Assembly (NCBI RefSeq): GCF_000439435.1
Contig: NC_021846.1
Coordinates: 62,001 to 126,000 of the forward strand
Direction: 5' to 3'
Length of the DNA stretch: 64,000 nucleotides
Source: Spiroplasma taiwanense CT-1
Lineage (GTDB): Bacteria > Bacillota_I > Bacilli_A > Mycoplasmatales > Mycoplasmataceae
A model generated the notes under the pieces. That model saw only the letters and a program-made list of their open reading frames with translations, was not told the origin of the DNA and did no database searches. The position numbers and the translations under genes are program-made. Shown in pieces: positions 45,619 through 56,466 of the stretch. How positions within the stretch are numbered: position 1 is the stretch's first letter; every line of letters begins with the position of its first letter.

Positions 45619-46786
45619 TTTTTATAATACAAATCAAAAAATAAATGAACTAATTGAAAAAAAATATTTTACAGGAGCAGTTTTAAAAGTAGCAAAACAT
45701 GGGGAAATTATTTTTGAAAATGAATATGGAATAAATGATGTTGATAAAAATACAAAAATGAAAGATAATTTAATTTTTAGAGCATACTCTATGACTAAAC
45801 CAGTAACAGTTGTTGCAGCATTAATCTTGGTAGATAGAAAAATAATTAATATTAATGATAAAGTTTCAAAATATTTACCTGAATTTGAAAATGTTTTAGT
45901 TTTAAAAGAGCAAAACTCAAAAGAAACAGAAAATACGAAAAAAGATTTAAGGATATGAAATTTATTAACAATGACATCTGGTATAACATATGCAGGTAAT
46001 AAAAATGATACACAATTACAAACTTCATTTTTATTAAAAGAATTTCACAAAAAAAATAATGGAAAATATATGAATTATGAAACTTTTATAAAACTACTTT
46101 CAAAAATTCCATTATCATTTAATCCTGGTGAAAATTGAAGATATGGTTTATCTATTGATGTACTTGCAGCAATCATTGAAAAAGTTTCTAATAAAAACTT
46201 TAGAGATTTTGTTAAAGAAGAAATTTTTGATAAATTGGAAATGAATGACAGTGATTTTTATTTAAAGGATAAAAATAGAGAAGCTTGTGTCTACAATTGG
46301 ACATTAAATGAAAATGATCAAGTTGAATTAACAAAAGTAGAAAATTTTAATTTTTTTATTCAAGATTATGAAAAGGTCCCTCCCATGCCAATGGGTGGAG
46401 CAGGATTGTTTACAACTGCAAAAGATTATTTAAATTTTTTAAACTTTTTAATTGATGGTAAAGATAAAAAACAAAATCAATTATTGAGTATGAATTTAAT
46501 TAGAGATATGTCTAGTAATCAACTTGGTGATTTAAAGAAAAATTTTATTTGAACTTTAAATGAGGATTATAGTTATGGATATGGTGTAAGGGTTAGAATT
46601 AAAAATAATTTATATCCAAAAACAGAGCTTGGTGAATTTGGATGAGATGGTCTTTTAGGTTCAACAGGTTTAGTTGATCCAAAAAATGGAATAACAATGT
46701 GTTTAATGTTAAGTTCAAAACCAGGTCATAATAAGTTAATTGAAAGTGAATTTTTTGAAGCGTTATATAATGACTTAAACATTTAA
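45611..46786 (+). CDS. Serine hydrolase of the beta-lactamase (class C/EstB-like) family
   Basis: 391 residues, no signal peptide, so likely cytoplasmic. SMTK at residues 60-63 is the nucleophile motif; WRYGLSID near residue 177 supplies the Tyr; GWDGLLGSTG near the C-terminus replaces the KTG box. Mollicutes have no peptidoglycan, so an esterase role is more likely than penicillin binding. GGTGAG 5 nt before ATG 45611. Confidence 0.87.
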
Positions 46787-46822
46787 GGATAAACAAATTT
46801 TAAAAAGATTGGAGTACTTTTT

Positions 46823-48991
46823 ATGAATGATTTATTAAAACAATTAAATGATGAGCAATTAGATTCAGTAATAACAACAGATGTTCCTTTAATAATTATA
46901 GCAGGAGCTGGAAGTGGAAAAACAAGAGTTATTACATATAAAATTGCATATTTAATTGAAAAATTAAATATTTTACCATATAAAATTTTAGCTGTTACTT
47001 TCACAAATAAAGCAGCTCAAGAAATGAAACAAAGAATCGGAAATATTTTACCTAACTTAGAAAGTAAACCTTTAATTTCAACTTTTCATTCTCTTTGTGT
47101 AAGAATTTTAAGAGAAGATGGAGAATATATTGGTTTAGAAAAAAATTTTACTATTATTGATTCAAGTGATCAGTTTAAAATTGTAAGACAAATAATGAAA
47201 GACTTAGGAATTGATATCGAAAAAGAAAAAGTAGAGAGAAAAATTATTTTAAAAATAAGTAAATGAAAAAATTCATTTACACCATGAGAAAATGCATTTG
47301 CTGAAACATTCAAACTTGAAGAAAAAAAATGAGCAAAAGTTTATAGAGATTATGAAGCCTTTTTATTAAAGAAAAAATTTTTAGATTTTGATGACTTAAT
47401 TTTAAAGGTACATAAATTATTTTTAAAAAATTTAAATGTACAAAGAAAATGAAGAAATAAATTTGATTATGTGTTAGTTGACGAATTTCAAGATACAAAT
47501 TATGCTCAATTTGATTTAATAAAAGGCTTGGTAGGTAGTAAAAATAATTTAACTGTAGTTGGTGATTCAGATCAAACAATTTATTCTTGAAGAGGAGCAA
47601 AAGTTAATATAATTTTAAATTTTAATAAAGAATTTAGAAATGCAAGAACAATTGTATTGAATGAAAATTATAGATCAACAAAATCAATTTTGGATTTGGC
47701 AAATAATTTTATTGAAAATAACAAAAATAGAGAAAAGAAAGATATTTTTACTAAAAAAGATGCAGGAGAAATGGTTTATTTAAAAGAAGCTGCTTCAAGA
47801 AATTTTGAAGCAAAATATGTAGCATTAAAAATTAAAGAATTAATAAAACAAAAAAATTATAATTATTCTGATTTTTTTGTCCTATTTAGAATGAATGCTT
47901 GATTACCAGAATTTGAAAAAGAATTTCAAAATTATAAAATTCCTTTTCAATTAATTGGTGGGTTTCAATTTAGAGAAAGAAAAATTATTAAGGATATAAC
48001 AGCATTATTAAAAGTAGTAGCTTTGAAAAATGATATTGCGTTAGAAAGAGTTCTAGCTTTTACACCAAAAGTTGGAGCTGTTACAATTGATAAATTATTT
48101 AAAGCTGCTAGTGAAAATAATGTAAGTCTTTTTGATTTTTTACTATATGACCAAGAAAAAGTATTACAAATCTCAAAAAACTTAAAGGATTTAATTTTTT
48201 GTCTTTTAAAAGGAAGACAGCTATTTGAAAAAAATAGCAAAATAGTTGATATTGCACAAACATTAGTAGCAATAAGCGGATATAATGACAGATTAGATTT
48301 AAAAATAAAAGAAGATGAAGAAGCATTGCAGAATTTAAAAGCATATTATGATAAAATGGAAAAATTTGATTTTGAATATGAGACTGAAAAAAATTCAGAA
48401 AATAGATTGATTTTATTTTTACAAAATGAAGCACTTACAAATGTACAAGATGATTTAAAATCAATTAATAAAGTTGCTTTATTGACAATTCATGCAGCTA
48501 AAGGTTTAGAAAATAAAATTGTTTTTATTGTAGGTTTGAACAAAGACGTATTTCCATCAAAAATGAGCTTTAATTCAATTGATCAGTTAGAAGAAGAAAG
48601 AAGAGCTTTTTATGTTGCTATAACTAGAGCACAAGAACTATTATATATTTCTTATGTAACTGGTGGGTATTCATATATTTCAAATGGAGAACTTGGCGCC
48701 TCAAGATTTATTTCGGAATTGGATCCAAATTTATACGAAATAGAGAAAAATATATATTTTCATTCATTAACAGAAAAATCAAGTAGTTTTAAAGGAAATG
48801 GTAGTTTATTAATTAAAAAACAAGAAAAATATGAAGCAGGAGTTGTTAAAGGCGATAAGATTAATCATATGATGTTTGGGGAAGGAATAGTTGTTAAAGT
48901 TGTAGACAAATTTATTTCAGTTGCCTTTTCAAATCCAACTTATGGTGTTAAATCTTTACCAATTAAAACAAATGCATGAGAAAAAATGTAA
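46823..48991 (+). CDS. pcrA: ATP-dependent DNA helicase PcrA/UvrD
   Basis: Superfamily 1A 3'-5' helicase for repair and for clearing proteins from DNA. 722 residues. Walker A AGAGSGKT at 27-34, [45 protein letters not shown] and [18 protein letters not shown] are all intact. TGA reads as Trp at several sites, including the Trp of motif III. AGATTGGAGT precedes ATG. Confidence 0.97.
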
Positions 48992-49083
48992 AATTTTTTC
49001 AAAAAATTTATTTAAATTGGAAAAAATCTATTGTATATAAAAAAGATTTATATAAAATAATAATGTCAAGGAGGAATAAGAAT

Positions 49084-49347
49084 ATGACTTCATTTACAGC
49101 AAAAGTAATTGATCCTGTAGGTTTACATGCAAGACCAGCTTCAGTTTTGACAAAAGAAGCTTCAAAGTTTGCTTCAGAAATAAAAATTAAATCTGGAGAA
49201 AAAGAAGGAAATTTAAAATCAATTATGAACGTTATGGCTTTAGCAGTTAAATCTGGTGCTGAAATTACAATTGAAGCATCAGGAGATGATGAAAAAGAAG
49301 CGATTGCAGCAATTGAACAAGCAATGAAAGATAATTCAATTATATAG
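49084..49347 (+). CDS. ptsH: Phosphocarrier protein HPr
   Basis: Carries phosphate from Enzyme I to PTS EIIA domains. 87 residues. His15 in GLHARPAS and Ser46 in NLKSIMNVMAL, the HprK site, are both present. AAGGAGGAATAAGAAT upstream. It stands alone with its own terminator. It is intact although the two PTS transporters in this window are broken, so other PTS permeases should exist elsewhere in the genome. Confidence 0.97.
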   Translation: MTSFTAKVIDPVGLHARPASVLTKEASKFASEIKIKSGEKEGNLKSIMNVMALAVKSGAEITIEASGDDEKEAIAAIEQAMKDNSII

Positions 49348-49357
49348 TTGCTAAAAT

Positions 49358-49383
49358 AAAAAAACCCATTTTGGGTTTTTTAT
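49358..49383 (+). terminator. Terminator after ptsH
   Basis: AAAAAACCCA / TGGGTTTTTT hairpin. Confidence 0.93.
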
Positions 49384-49412
49384 TTTTAATAATTTTTTTC
49401 ACTTTTAATGTA

Positions 49413-49461
49413 TTGACTTTTATTTTAAAATGAATTAAATTAAAAAAACAACTATGTTGTT
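49413..49461 (+). promoter_or_regulatory. nrdJ promoter with inverted repeat at the start site
   Basis: TTGACT (49413) and TAAATT (49436) with a 17-nt spacer. Just downstream, AACAAC TAT GTTGTT (49447-49461) forms a perfect inverted repeat around the expected transcript start, and could be an operator. No cobalamin riboswitch precedes nrdJ. Confidence 0.6.
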
Positions 49462-49477
49462 TAAAGGAGAGAAAAAA

Positions 49478-51964
49478 ATGGGCTATAAAAAGGAACAAAT
49501 TAATAATTTGAATAATAATATTAAAAAATATTTTAATCATTTATATGAAATAGAAGATACAGATAAAATGTTTTTTGATGGTGTCTCAAGAATGGTAATG
49601 CTAGATAGATATTCACAAAAAGATAAAAATTTAATTTCACTGCAAATTGGAGATTTAATAATAACTACTGTAAAAGCTGATTCTGTTTTTCCCAGTAGGG
49701 CAATTGGATATGTTAAAGAAATAAGAGAAAATAATAATTATCTTATTGAAATTGAAGAAAACTACATTAATTCAATTGACCATGAATTATTAAAGCAGAC
49801 TAATTCAGAAAATTTAATTATAAAACAAAAATATGAATTAGAAAAACCATTAGAATTATTTTTTGAACAAATTGCAAAAAGAGTTGGTCATAATTTGGCA
49901 AAAGTAGAAAAAGAAGAGTTAAGAGAAGAAATAGGGCATAAATTTGCAAAAGAGTTAGAGAATTAAATATAATTCCAGCAGGTAGAGTTTTATATTGAGC
50001 AGGTAGTGGAAGTGAAGTTACTTATTTTAATTGCTATGTTATGCCTTTTATTAAAGATGATAGAATGGGAATTTCAAGTCATAGATCTCAAGTAACAGAA
50101 ATTATGTCAAGAGGAGGAGGAGTTGGAACAAATGGTTCTACTTTGAGACCAAAAGGAGCTCCTGCAAAATCAGTTGGGGGAAGATCTAGTGAAGCAGTTT
50201 CTTGATTGAATGATCTATCGCTTTTAACTCACTTAATTGAACAAGGAGGTTCAAGAAGAGAGGCTCAGATGATTATGCTTGCCGATTGACATCCTGATAT
50301 TATTGAATTTGTTGTTTCAAAAATGCAAAACTCAAGTATATTACTTTGATTAAGAAATAATTCACCAAGTGAATTAATTCGTCAAGAAGCAAATAATAAA
50401 TTACGATTTGAATACTTAAATGATTTTGAATTAAAAATGTATGAATCAATTGTAAAAAATAAAGATAATGTTGATAAAGAAGTTTTAGATGAAACTCAAG
50501 AAAAATTAAAAATTGGTGGAAGGTGAGTTGTTTCAAATCCAGAATTTATTACAGGTGCAAATATTTCGGTTACAATTTCACATAAATTTATGAAGGCAGT
50601 TGAAGAAAACCTTGATTGAGAATTAAAATACCCAGATTTAGAAATTCTTACAAAAGAGCAAAAATATTTTTATGACAATAAATGATCTGAAATTGGAGAT
50701 ATTTTTGAATGAGAAAAACTTGGATATCCTTTAAAAAATATAAGAAAATTAGGGCAAAAGATTTGGGAGATTTAATTAATTTTTGTGCAACTTATTTAGC
50801 AGAACCTGGAATTTTCTTTTTAGACGCGGCAAACGATATGAAAAATGCAAAAAGTTATGGGCAAAAAATTGTTGCTACAAATCCATGTGGAGAACAACCA
50901 CTTGCACCATATTCGGTATGTAATTTATCTGCAATAAATTTGTCAAATTTTGTTAATAAGGATACAAAAGAAATTCTTTATGACAAATTAAAAAATACAG
51001 TGGAGGTCTGTGTAAGAATGCAAGATAATGTAATTGATTCAACTCCTTATTTTTTAGAAGAAAATAAAAAACCAGCTCTTGGAGAAAGAAGAGTTGGTTT
51101 AGGTGTTATGGGATTACATGATTTATTAATTTGAGCTGGTATAAAGTATGGTTCAAAAGAAGGAAATAAAATAGTCAATAAAGTATTTGAAACAATAACA
51201 GTAACAGCTTATAAAACTTCAATAGAATTAGCAAAAAAAAAGGATCTTTTCCTTTTTTAGAAGATAGAAGTAAATTTATTCAATCAGGTTTTATGAAAAA
51301 AATGTCAAAAGAAATTCAAGATTGTATTATTAAATTTGGATTAAGAAACTCACACTTAATAACAGTAGCTCCAACAGGTTCAACAGGAACTATGGTTGGT
51401 TGTTCAACAGGGTTGGAACCATATTTTGCTTTTAGTTATTTTAGAAGTGGAAGACTTGGAAAATTTATGGAAGTAAAAGCAAAAATTGTTGAAGATTGAT
51501 TGTTACTAAATCCTACTTTTAAAGATAAACCTCTTTCAGAATATTTTGTAAGTGCAATGCAATTATCTCTTGAAGATCATGCAGATGTTCAATGTATAAT
51601 TCAAAGGTGAGTTGATTCTTCAATTTCAAAAACTGTTAATGCTCCAAAAGGATATAAAGTTGAACAAGTAGAAAAAATATACATGAGACTATATAAGGGC
51701 GGTGCCAAAGGATGGACTGTTTATGTTGATGGAAGTAGAGATTCTCAAGTTCTTTCTCTTGAATCGACAGATACAGAAGAAGTTATAGAAGAAAAATTAT
51801 TACCAATTAATGAGCAAGATATTCCAAAAAAAATTACAAAGGAGCAAAAAATAGGAAATGATGTTGGTTATTTGTGCCCTATGTGTACAATTGGAACTTT
51901 AATTGAATCAGCAGGTTGTATAACTTATGCTAATTGTGGAGCACAATTGAAATGTGGTTTATAA
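49478..51964 (+). pseudogene. nrdJ: Class II adenosylcobalamin-dependent ribonucleotide reductase, three frameshifts
   Basis: NrdJ reduces ribonucleotides using a radical made from adenosylcobalamin, without oxygen or a second subunit. Read across frames it is complete, about 828 residues. IMSRGGGVGTNGSTLRPKGAPAKSVGG, GGSRREAQMIMLADWHPDI, the active-site loop NPCGEQPLAPYSVCNLSAINL and APTGSTGT are intact, as is a C-terminal Cys cluster (CPMC..C..CG..KC) typical of NrdJ. Frame changes, all -1, fall near 49960, in A-runs near 50733, and near 51243. Unless slippage rescues it, no full-length enzyme is made. TGA reads as Trp at many sites. Confidence 0.9.
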
Positions 51965-51992
51965 GAATTAGAATTTAATCCAATTCTTTTTA
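51963..51992 (+). terminator. Terminator after nrdJ
   Basis: AAGAATT / AATTCTT hairpin with a T-run, separating nrdJ from the B12 locus. Confidence 0.7.
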
Positions 51993-52024
51993 ATTTTAAA
52001 AATCTTTTTTATAATTTTTATAGA

Positions 52025-52030
52025 TATAAT
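52025..52030 (+). promoter_or_regulatory. -10 element for B12-locus transcript
   Basis: TATAAT about 20-30 nt before the aptamer. No convincing -35. Confidence 0.5.
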
Positions 52031-52049
52031 GAAATTGAAATTTAAACAC

Positions 52050-52225
52050 ACACTATAAGGGAATTTGGTTAAAAGCCAAAACTGTAACAGCAGCTGTAAT
52101 GGGAATTAAATATTATATAATCATTGGAATTAATTTTCTGAGAAGGATATATTTAAGATGAACCAAAGTTAGGATACCTTATTTTTATGTAATATTTTAT
52201 TATTCTTTTACTGGCTATGAAAGAA
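52050..52225 (+). promoter_or_regulatory. Cobalamin riboswitch 1 (upstream of B12-locus genes)
   Basis: Consensus cobalamin aptamer elements in order: GGGAATTTGGTTAAAAGCC (52059), AACTGTAACAGCAGCTGTAAT (in two parts, 52079-52099), and the B12 box AAGTTAGGATACCTT (52166-52180), then ACTGGC at 52209. Two conserved positions differ from the second copy at 57125: GCTGT for ACTGT, and TTAGG for the invariant TCAGG/CAG of the B12 box. This aptamer may already be weakened. A terminator follows, so B12 binding would have stopped transcription of the uptake genes. Confidence 0.87.
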
Positions 52226-52254
52226 AATATTTATTTAAAATAAATGTTAATTAG

Positions 52255-52287
52255 ACACGATTGTAAAAAATCGTGTTTTTATTTCAC
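52255..52287 (+). terminator. Expression-platform terminator of cobalamin riboswitch 1
   Basis: ACACGATT / AATCGTGT stem followed by T-run; same CACGAT core and downstream TTTTTATTTCACT as the platform of riboswitch 2. Confidence 0.88.
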
Positions 52288-52314
52288 TATTATTTATTAA
52301 TTGGAGAAAACGAT

Positions 52315-53333
52315 ATGAAAAAAATATTATCATTATTAAATAGTTTTAGTTTGGCAATTTCAACTTTTGTATTTTTATGCACAAATATAATTTCTTGTTC
52401 AATTCCTAAAGTGGCAGATTAGGATTTTATTGATTATAGTTATATTAAAGATACTCAAAAAAATTTAGAAAAAATCTTTTTTAAATGAAATAATATTAAA
52501 AATAATTATATAAAATCTTATATGGTAAATAATTCTATAATAAAAGTTGATCAGCAAAAATTTGAAAATAATGAAATATTTATTCAAGATATTAATAAAA
52601 AAGTTATTGATATTTTTTCTTCTAATTTAAGAATGTGAAAACTGATTGAAAATAATTTAACTTTAAATCCAGAAGATTTAAAGTTAGACTTACAAAAAAT
52701 AGATTCAGTTGCAACTACATCAAATCAATATATGTTTAAATATTTTTCATTAAAATTAAGTTTTAAGGATGATGAAATAAATTTTTTTAATATAGTAGGA
52801 AAAATTTATAATTATAATTTTGTTCCTATTGAAATATTAAATAAAGATACTTTTATAGAATTAAATAAAAATATTGAAAAAGCACAAAATAAATTTATTT
52901 CACAAGAAGCATTTATAACAATTGCATTTAATGGAAATGAAAAACAAAATATAATTTGTACTAAGGAAAATATTGGCTCACAAATTGGTGAAGAAGGTTG
53001 TGACTGAGATGGAGAGCAATGAGTTTCTATCAACGAGTTAAAAAAAGATAATTTGGTTTTTTGTCAGTTAGACTAAGAAGCATTGGATTGCTTCCTATAA
53101 ATAGAAAATTAAAAATTGAAGATATCGAAATTGATGTTTATTCTGGAATAAATAGTTGAAACACAGAAAGTAAACCTTATATAGATGAAAATGATTTAAA
53201 TAAAATAATCTTTAAAAAACAAAATAATTTTGGTCCACATTCTATTTTATTTAAAACTAATATAAGATACTCAAAAGATAGTAATGAAAAAATTGAAATA
53301 TGAGGATCATATTTAAAAAAAATTAATTATTAG
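52315..53333 (+). pseudogene. Lipoprotein of the B12 locus, broken
   Basis: ATG 52315 after TTGGAG begins a lipoprotein signal (MKKILSLLNSFSL...NIISC, Cys near residue 31). In-frame TAG at 52420 cuts it six codons after the Cys. The frame is then open to 53076, where LVFCQLD ends in TAA, while the continuation RLRSIGLLPINRKLKIEDIEI lies one frame over, across a T-run near 53057. The C-terminal part runs to TAG 53331. No family recognised. First gene after the B12 riboswitch, so it was probably a cobalamin- or corrinoid-binding surface lipoprotein; that is inference from position only. Confidence 0.72.
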
Positions 53334-53345
53334 AGGAATTTGTTT

Positions 53346-53771
53346 ATGAAAAAATATAAAATTGCAGTAAATATTTTAACTATTTTTTTAGTTTTCTTTA
53401 TTATTTTATCTTCAATCTTTATTTATAAATTTTTTACTTTTAAAAATGATGTTGTAAATAGTGAAAATAATAGTTTTTTAAAAGTAAAAGTATTTAATCA
53501 GGATGAAATAATTTTGGAAGAAAGAAAAGAAAATGTTATTGGTTTAAGTTTATTAAATGTTTTAAAAAATGATTCAAGATTTGTTTTTAGTGCTCAAAAT
53601 TTTTTAAAAAAAATTTTGGAAATTGAAAATGCAAATAATTTTTTTTGAATGATCTATTCTGCGACTCATAATTCATGTAAAGATGAAATTAATTTTTCAT
53701 CTAATGTTGGAGCAGCGGATTTATATTTAGCAAGGGAAAATGATTTTGTTTTTAAATTCGAAAAATTTTAG
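53346..53771 (+). CDS. Membrane-anchored DUF4430-like (transcobalamin-type) protein
   Basis: 141 residues: one N-terminal membrane helix (residues 8-32) and an outside domain. The C-terminal block FFWMIYSATHN...NVGAADLYLARENDFVFKF matches the pattern of DUF4430 domains (aromatic-Trp near the strand, then Gly-Ala-x-x-Tyr, then Asp-x-Val), which also occur in cobalamin-binding proteins such as transcobalamin/intrinsic factor C-terminal domains. TGA at 53646 is the conserved Trp. It is the only unbroken gene of the B12 locus. AGAGGA 8 nt before ATG. Overlaps the S-component gene by 32 nt. Confidence 0.68.
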
Positions 53772-54267
53772 TTCTAATTTTAGAGCTACTTTCAATATAA
53801 CTGTTTTAGCTTTATATTTGGTATTAGTTTTTATTTCTCAAATAGTTTTATTTTTTGTTCCAAATGTTGAACTAGTAACTTTATTAATTGCATATTCAGT
53901 TGTTATTTTTAAATTTGGATTTTCATTATCAATTAGTCTAATTTTTTGTTTTTTATAAGGATTATATTATGGTTTTGGAGATTGAATAATAACTTACTTT
54001 ATTATTTGACCCTTACTTGTTAATGTTATTTTTATTTTTAAAAAAGCAAAAATATTAAATTGTTTTACATTTATTTTTATTTGTACTTTATTTGGCTTTT
54101 CTTTTGGAGCAATTGATTCCTTATATAATAAATTTATTTTTTATACATATTGAATTAAGGGTCTTATTTTTGATTTGATTCATGGTTGTTCAAATTTCTT
54201 AATTGCATTTTTTTGTTATAAACCCTTGATAAATATTTGAAATTTAACTTTAAAGAAATATTTTTAA
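53740..54267 (+). pseudogene. ECF transporter S component (cobalamin-type), nonsense codon
   Basis: Six-helix S-component fold of about 175 residues. The second half, DWIITYFIIWPLL, GAIDSLYNKF and GLIFDLIHGCSNFLIAF, resembles S components of the CbrT kind. An in-frame TAA at 53956-53958 (FCFL-stop-GLYYGFG) cuts it at residue 72. S components bind the vitamin and dock onto a shared EcfAA'T module. Its place between a DUF4430-like protein and cobO, under a B12 riboswitch, points to cobalamin. The next gene starts 1 nt after its stop. Confidence 0.72.
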
Positions 54268-54268
54268 A

Positions 54269-54801
54269 ATGAAAATTATTTTGGAACTAAAAAATATTTC
54301 AAAGAAAATTAATGGAAAAAAAATTTTGGATAATAGTTCATTCAAAGTAAATCAAGGAGCAATAGTTGGGTTTTTAGGTAATAATGGTTCTGGAAAAACG
54401 ATGTTGATGAAATTAATTTTTGGCGAAATAAAAAAAGATTTTGGCGAAATATTATATTTTGGTAATAGTATTTTCTTAAATAATTTTTTGCAAGAAATTA
54501 GTTTTTTTCCTGATTTAAATAATATTAATTTAAATTTTACAGTCAAAGAATATTTATTTTACATTGAAAAATTATTAAATAAAAAATGTGTAACAATTTT
54601 TTAACAACTCACTTGATTGAAGAATTAGAAGATTTAATAAATTACTTAATAGTAATTGATAATGGAAGAATAATTTATGAGAATCACTTTGATTTTAAGA
54701 AGCAAAAAATTAAAAATATATATAATAAATTAATTAATTTTAATAAAATTGATATGAATAAAATTGAATCTGCATTAAAAGAAATAAAAAATGAAAATTA
54801 A
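54269..54801 (+). pseudogene. ABC transporter ATPase remnant, internal deletion
   Basis: Paralogue of the intact ATPase at 61248. The N-terminal part has Walker A GNNGSGKTM and SFFPDLNNINLNFTVKEYL. The reading frame ends at TAA 54602, and the sequence resumes as LTTHLIEELEDLINYLIVIDNGRI. About 70-80 residues present in the paralogue, including the signature (LSSG) and Walker B (FDEPTA), are absent. It cannot hydrolyse ATP. Confidence 0.85.
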
Positions 54802-56407
54802 CAAAAAAATATTAGTTGTAATAATGAAAATGAATTTTAAAAAGATTTCATTAATATTCCTTTTTTAATTTTATCTATTATTTTTTTTATTTTTAATACT
54901 ATTTTTTTAATGGAATAATTTTGGGATTGTTAACTTTAAGAAATTTGCTTTTCGTAAAATATTCAATAGATATATTACTAATTACATTAATCAATTTATT
55001 TGTATGTTTATTTTTTTTAAAAAATAATATAATGATGGAATGCATAATATTGAAAAAAGATTTGGCGTAAAAATAAAAAATATTTTTTTAATTAGATTTT
55101 TAATTTCAAAAATATTAATCTGACAAATTATTATAATAACTTTTTTAGTTCAATTAATGGGATTTTCTTTAATGGATAATTTACCAAAAGATATATACTT
55201 AACAAAATTAATTTTGCCATTTGCTTTTTATTTTTTATATGATGTTTTTATTTTTTCAATAATTTTATTTTTAATTTTTATAATACATCAGATAATTGTA
55301 ATTTTTATTCCTTTACTAATGAGTTTTTTAATAATTTTAAATCCATTAATTTTTAATTATAAATATTTTAATAATTATGAGGGAAAAGTAGAATATGAAT
55401 TACTAAAAAATCAAACTATATTAACTGCAAAAATTTTTTTAGGGAAAAATTTTAATAATTTTATTAAAAAAAATTATGAATATTCATTTTTAAATAAAGA
55501 ATATTTAGGCTTTAATATTTCATGAAATAATGGAATTCAACATTATTGAGATTTATATGAAAGAGCATTTTATTTTGGTGATATATTTTTTGAAGACTTT
55601 AAAAAAGAATTTTAAAAAAATTCTCCAACTATTTTTAAATTTTTTACAGATATAAATAATTCCTTATTCGAAAATGAATGAATTCAGAATTGCAATAAAG
55701 AATAAATTCCTTTTAACTATGGAAAAGAAGAAAAAAAAGATAAAAGATATTTAAAAAATATGTGTAGTATTTCAGATTTTTCAATTTATTTAAAAAATAA
55801 AAATATAAATCATGGCTTATATAATAATTTACTAATTCATATATCTAACTCATCAATTTTATTTCAATTTCTTAATGAAATGAATAGTGTTATTTCATTT
55901 GCACCTGGAACTAAAGGAGGTTTGATTTTTAAGTATGGTCATACTGATAATAAAGAAGTTACTTTAAATTCTTTAACATTAAATTATAAAACATCAATTC
56001 AGTTAGTTTTTAATTGGTACTTTTTAAATTTATTAAGATCTTCCTTAAATTTTGATACTCAACAACTAATTGCAATTAAAAAACAATCTGAAATTATGGA
56101 CAAATTTAAAATTCAAAACAATTTAAATTTGTTTAATCATTTTTCCTTGCTACGAATGGGGGAAAACCATTTAAATAAAACCTTAGACGATATTTGATCA
56201 ATTATTAGCAATGTTGATATTGGTGTAATAAATAATTATTTCAATATTAATTTAACAAATGAGCAGGAAAAAATTGATACTTCATTAGTAAAAAATGACT
56301 TTAGATTTAGTATTGAAAATTCAGATTTAAATGAAGATTATATTTCAAATATAAAATCAATAGTAATTTATGAAATTATGTTTTTACTTACTTTTTTATA
56401 TTTTTAG
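54791..56407 (+). pseudogene. ABC permease remnant, heavily decayed
   Basis: Hydrophobic fragments interrupted by many stops up to 55140, then two longer open parts (55157-55614 and 55730-56407). Order of membrane segments, then a large soluble domain, then a last membrane helix matches the intact permease at 61994. Recognisable pieces include WNNGIQHYWDLYERAFYFG and IVIYEIMFLLTFLYF. It starts overlapping the ATPase remnant as the intact pair does. Function lost. Confidence 0.75.
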
Positions 56408-56466
56408 GGTTTAATTATTTCGGTTATCTTTTTTATAGAAAAAATGAAATTAAAGGAGAAATTTAA

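Noticed and set aside
45611-46786. Antibiotic-resistance beta-lactamase
   Set aside because: No signal peptide, no KTG box, and the cell has no wall; an EstB-like esterase fits better.
49447-49461. NrdR box upstream of nrdJ
   Set aside because: The inverted repeat does not match the NrdR consensus (ACACwATATATwGTGT), so it is reported only as an unnamed operator candidate.
49478-51964. Programmed ribosomal frameshifting in nrdJ
   Set aside because: Three separate sites without slippery heptamer plus pseudoknot make programmed shifting unlikely; decay or slippage in A-runs is simpler.
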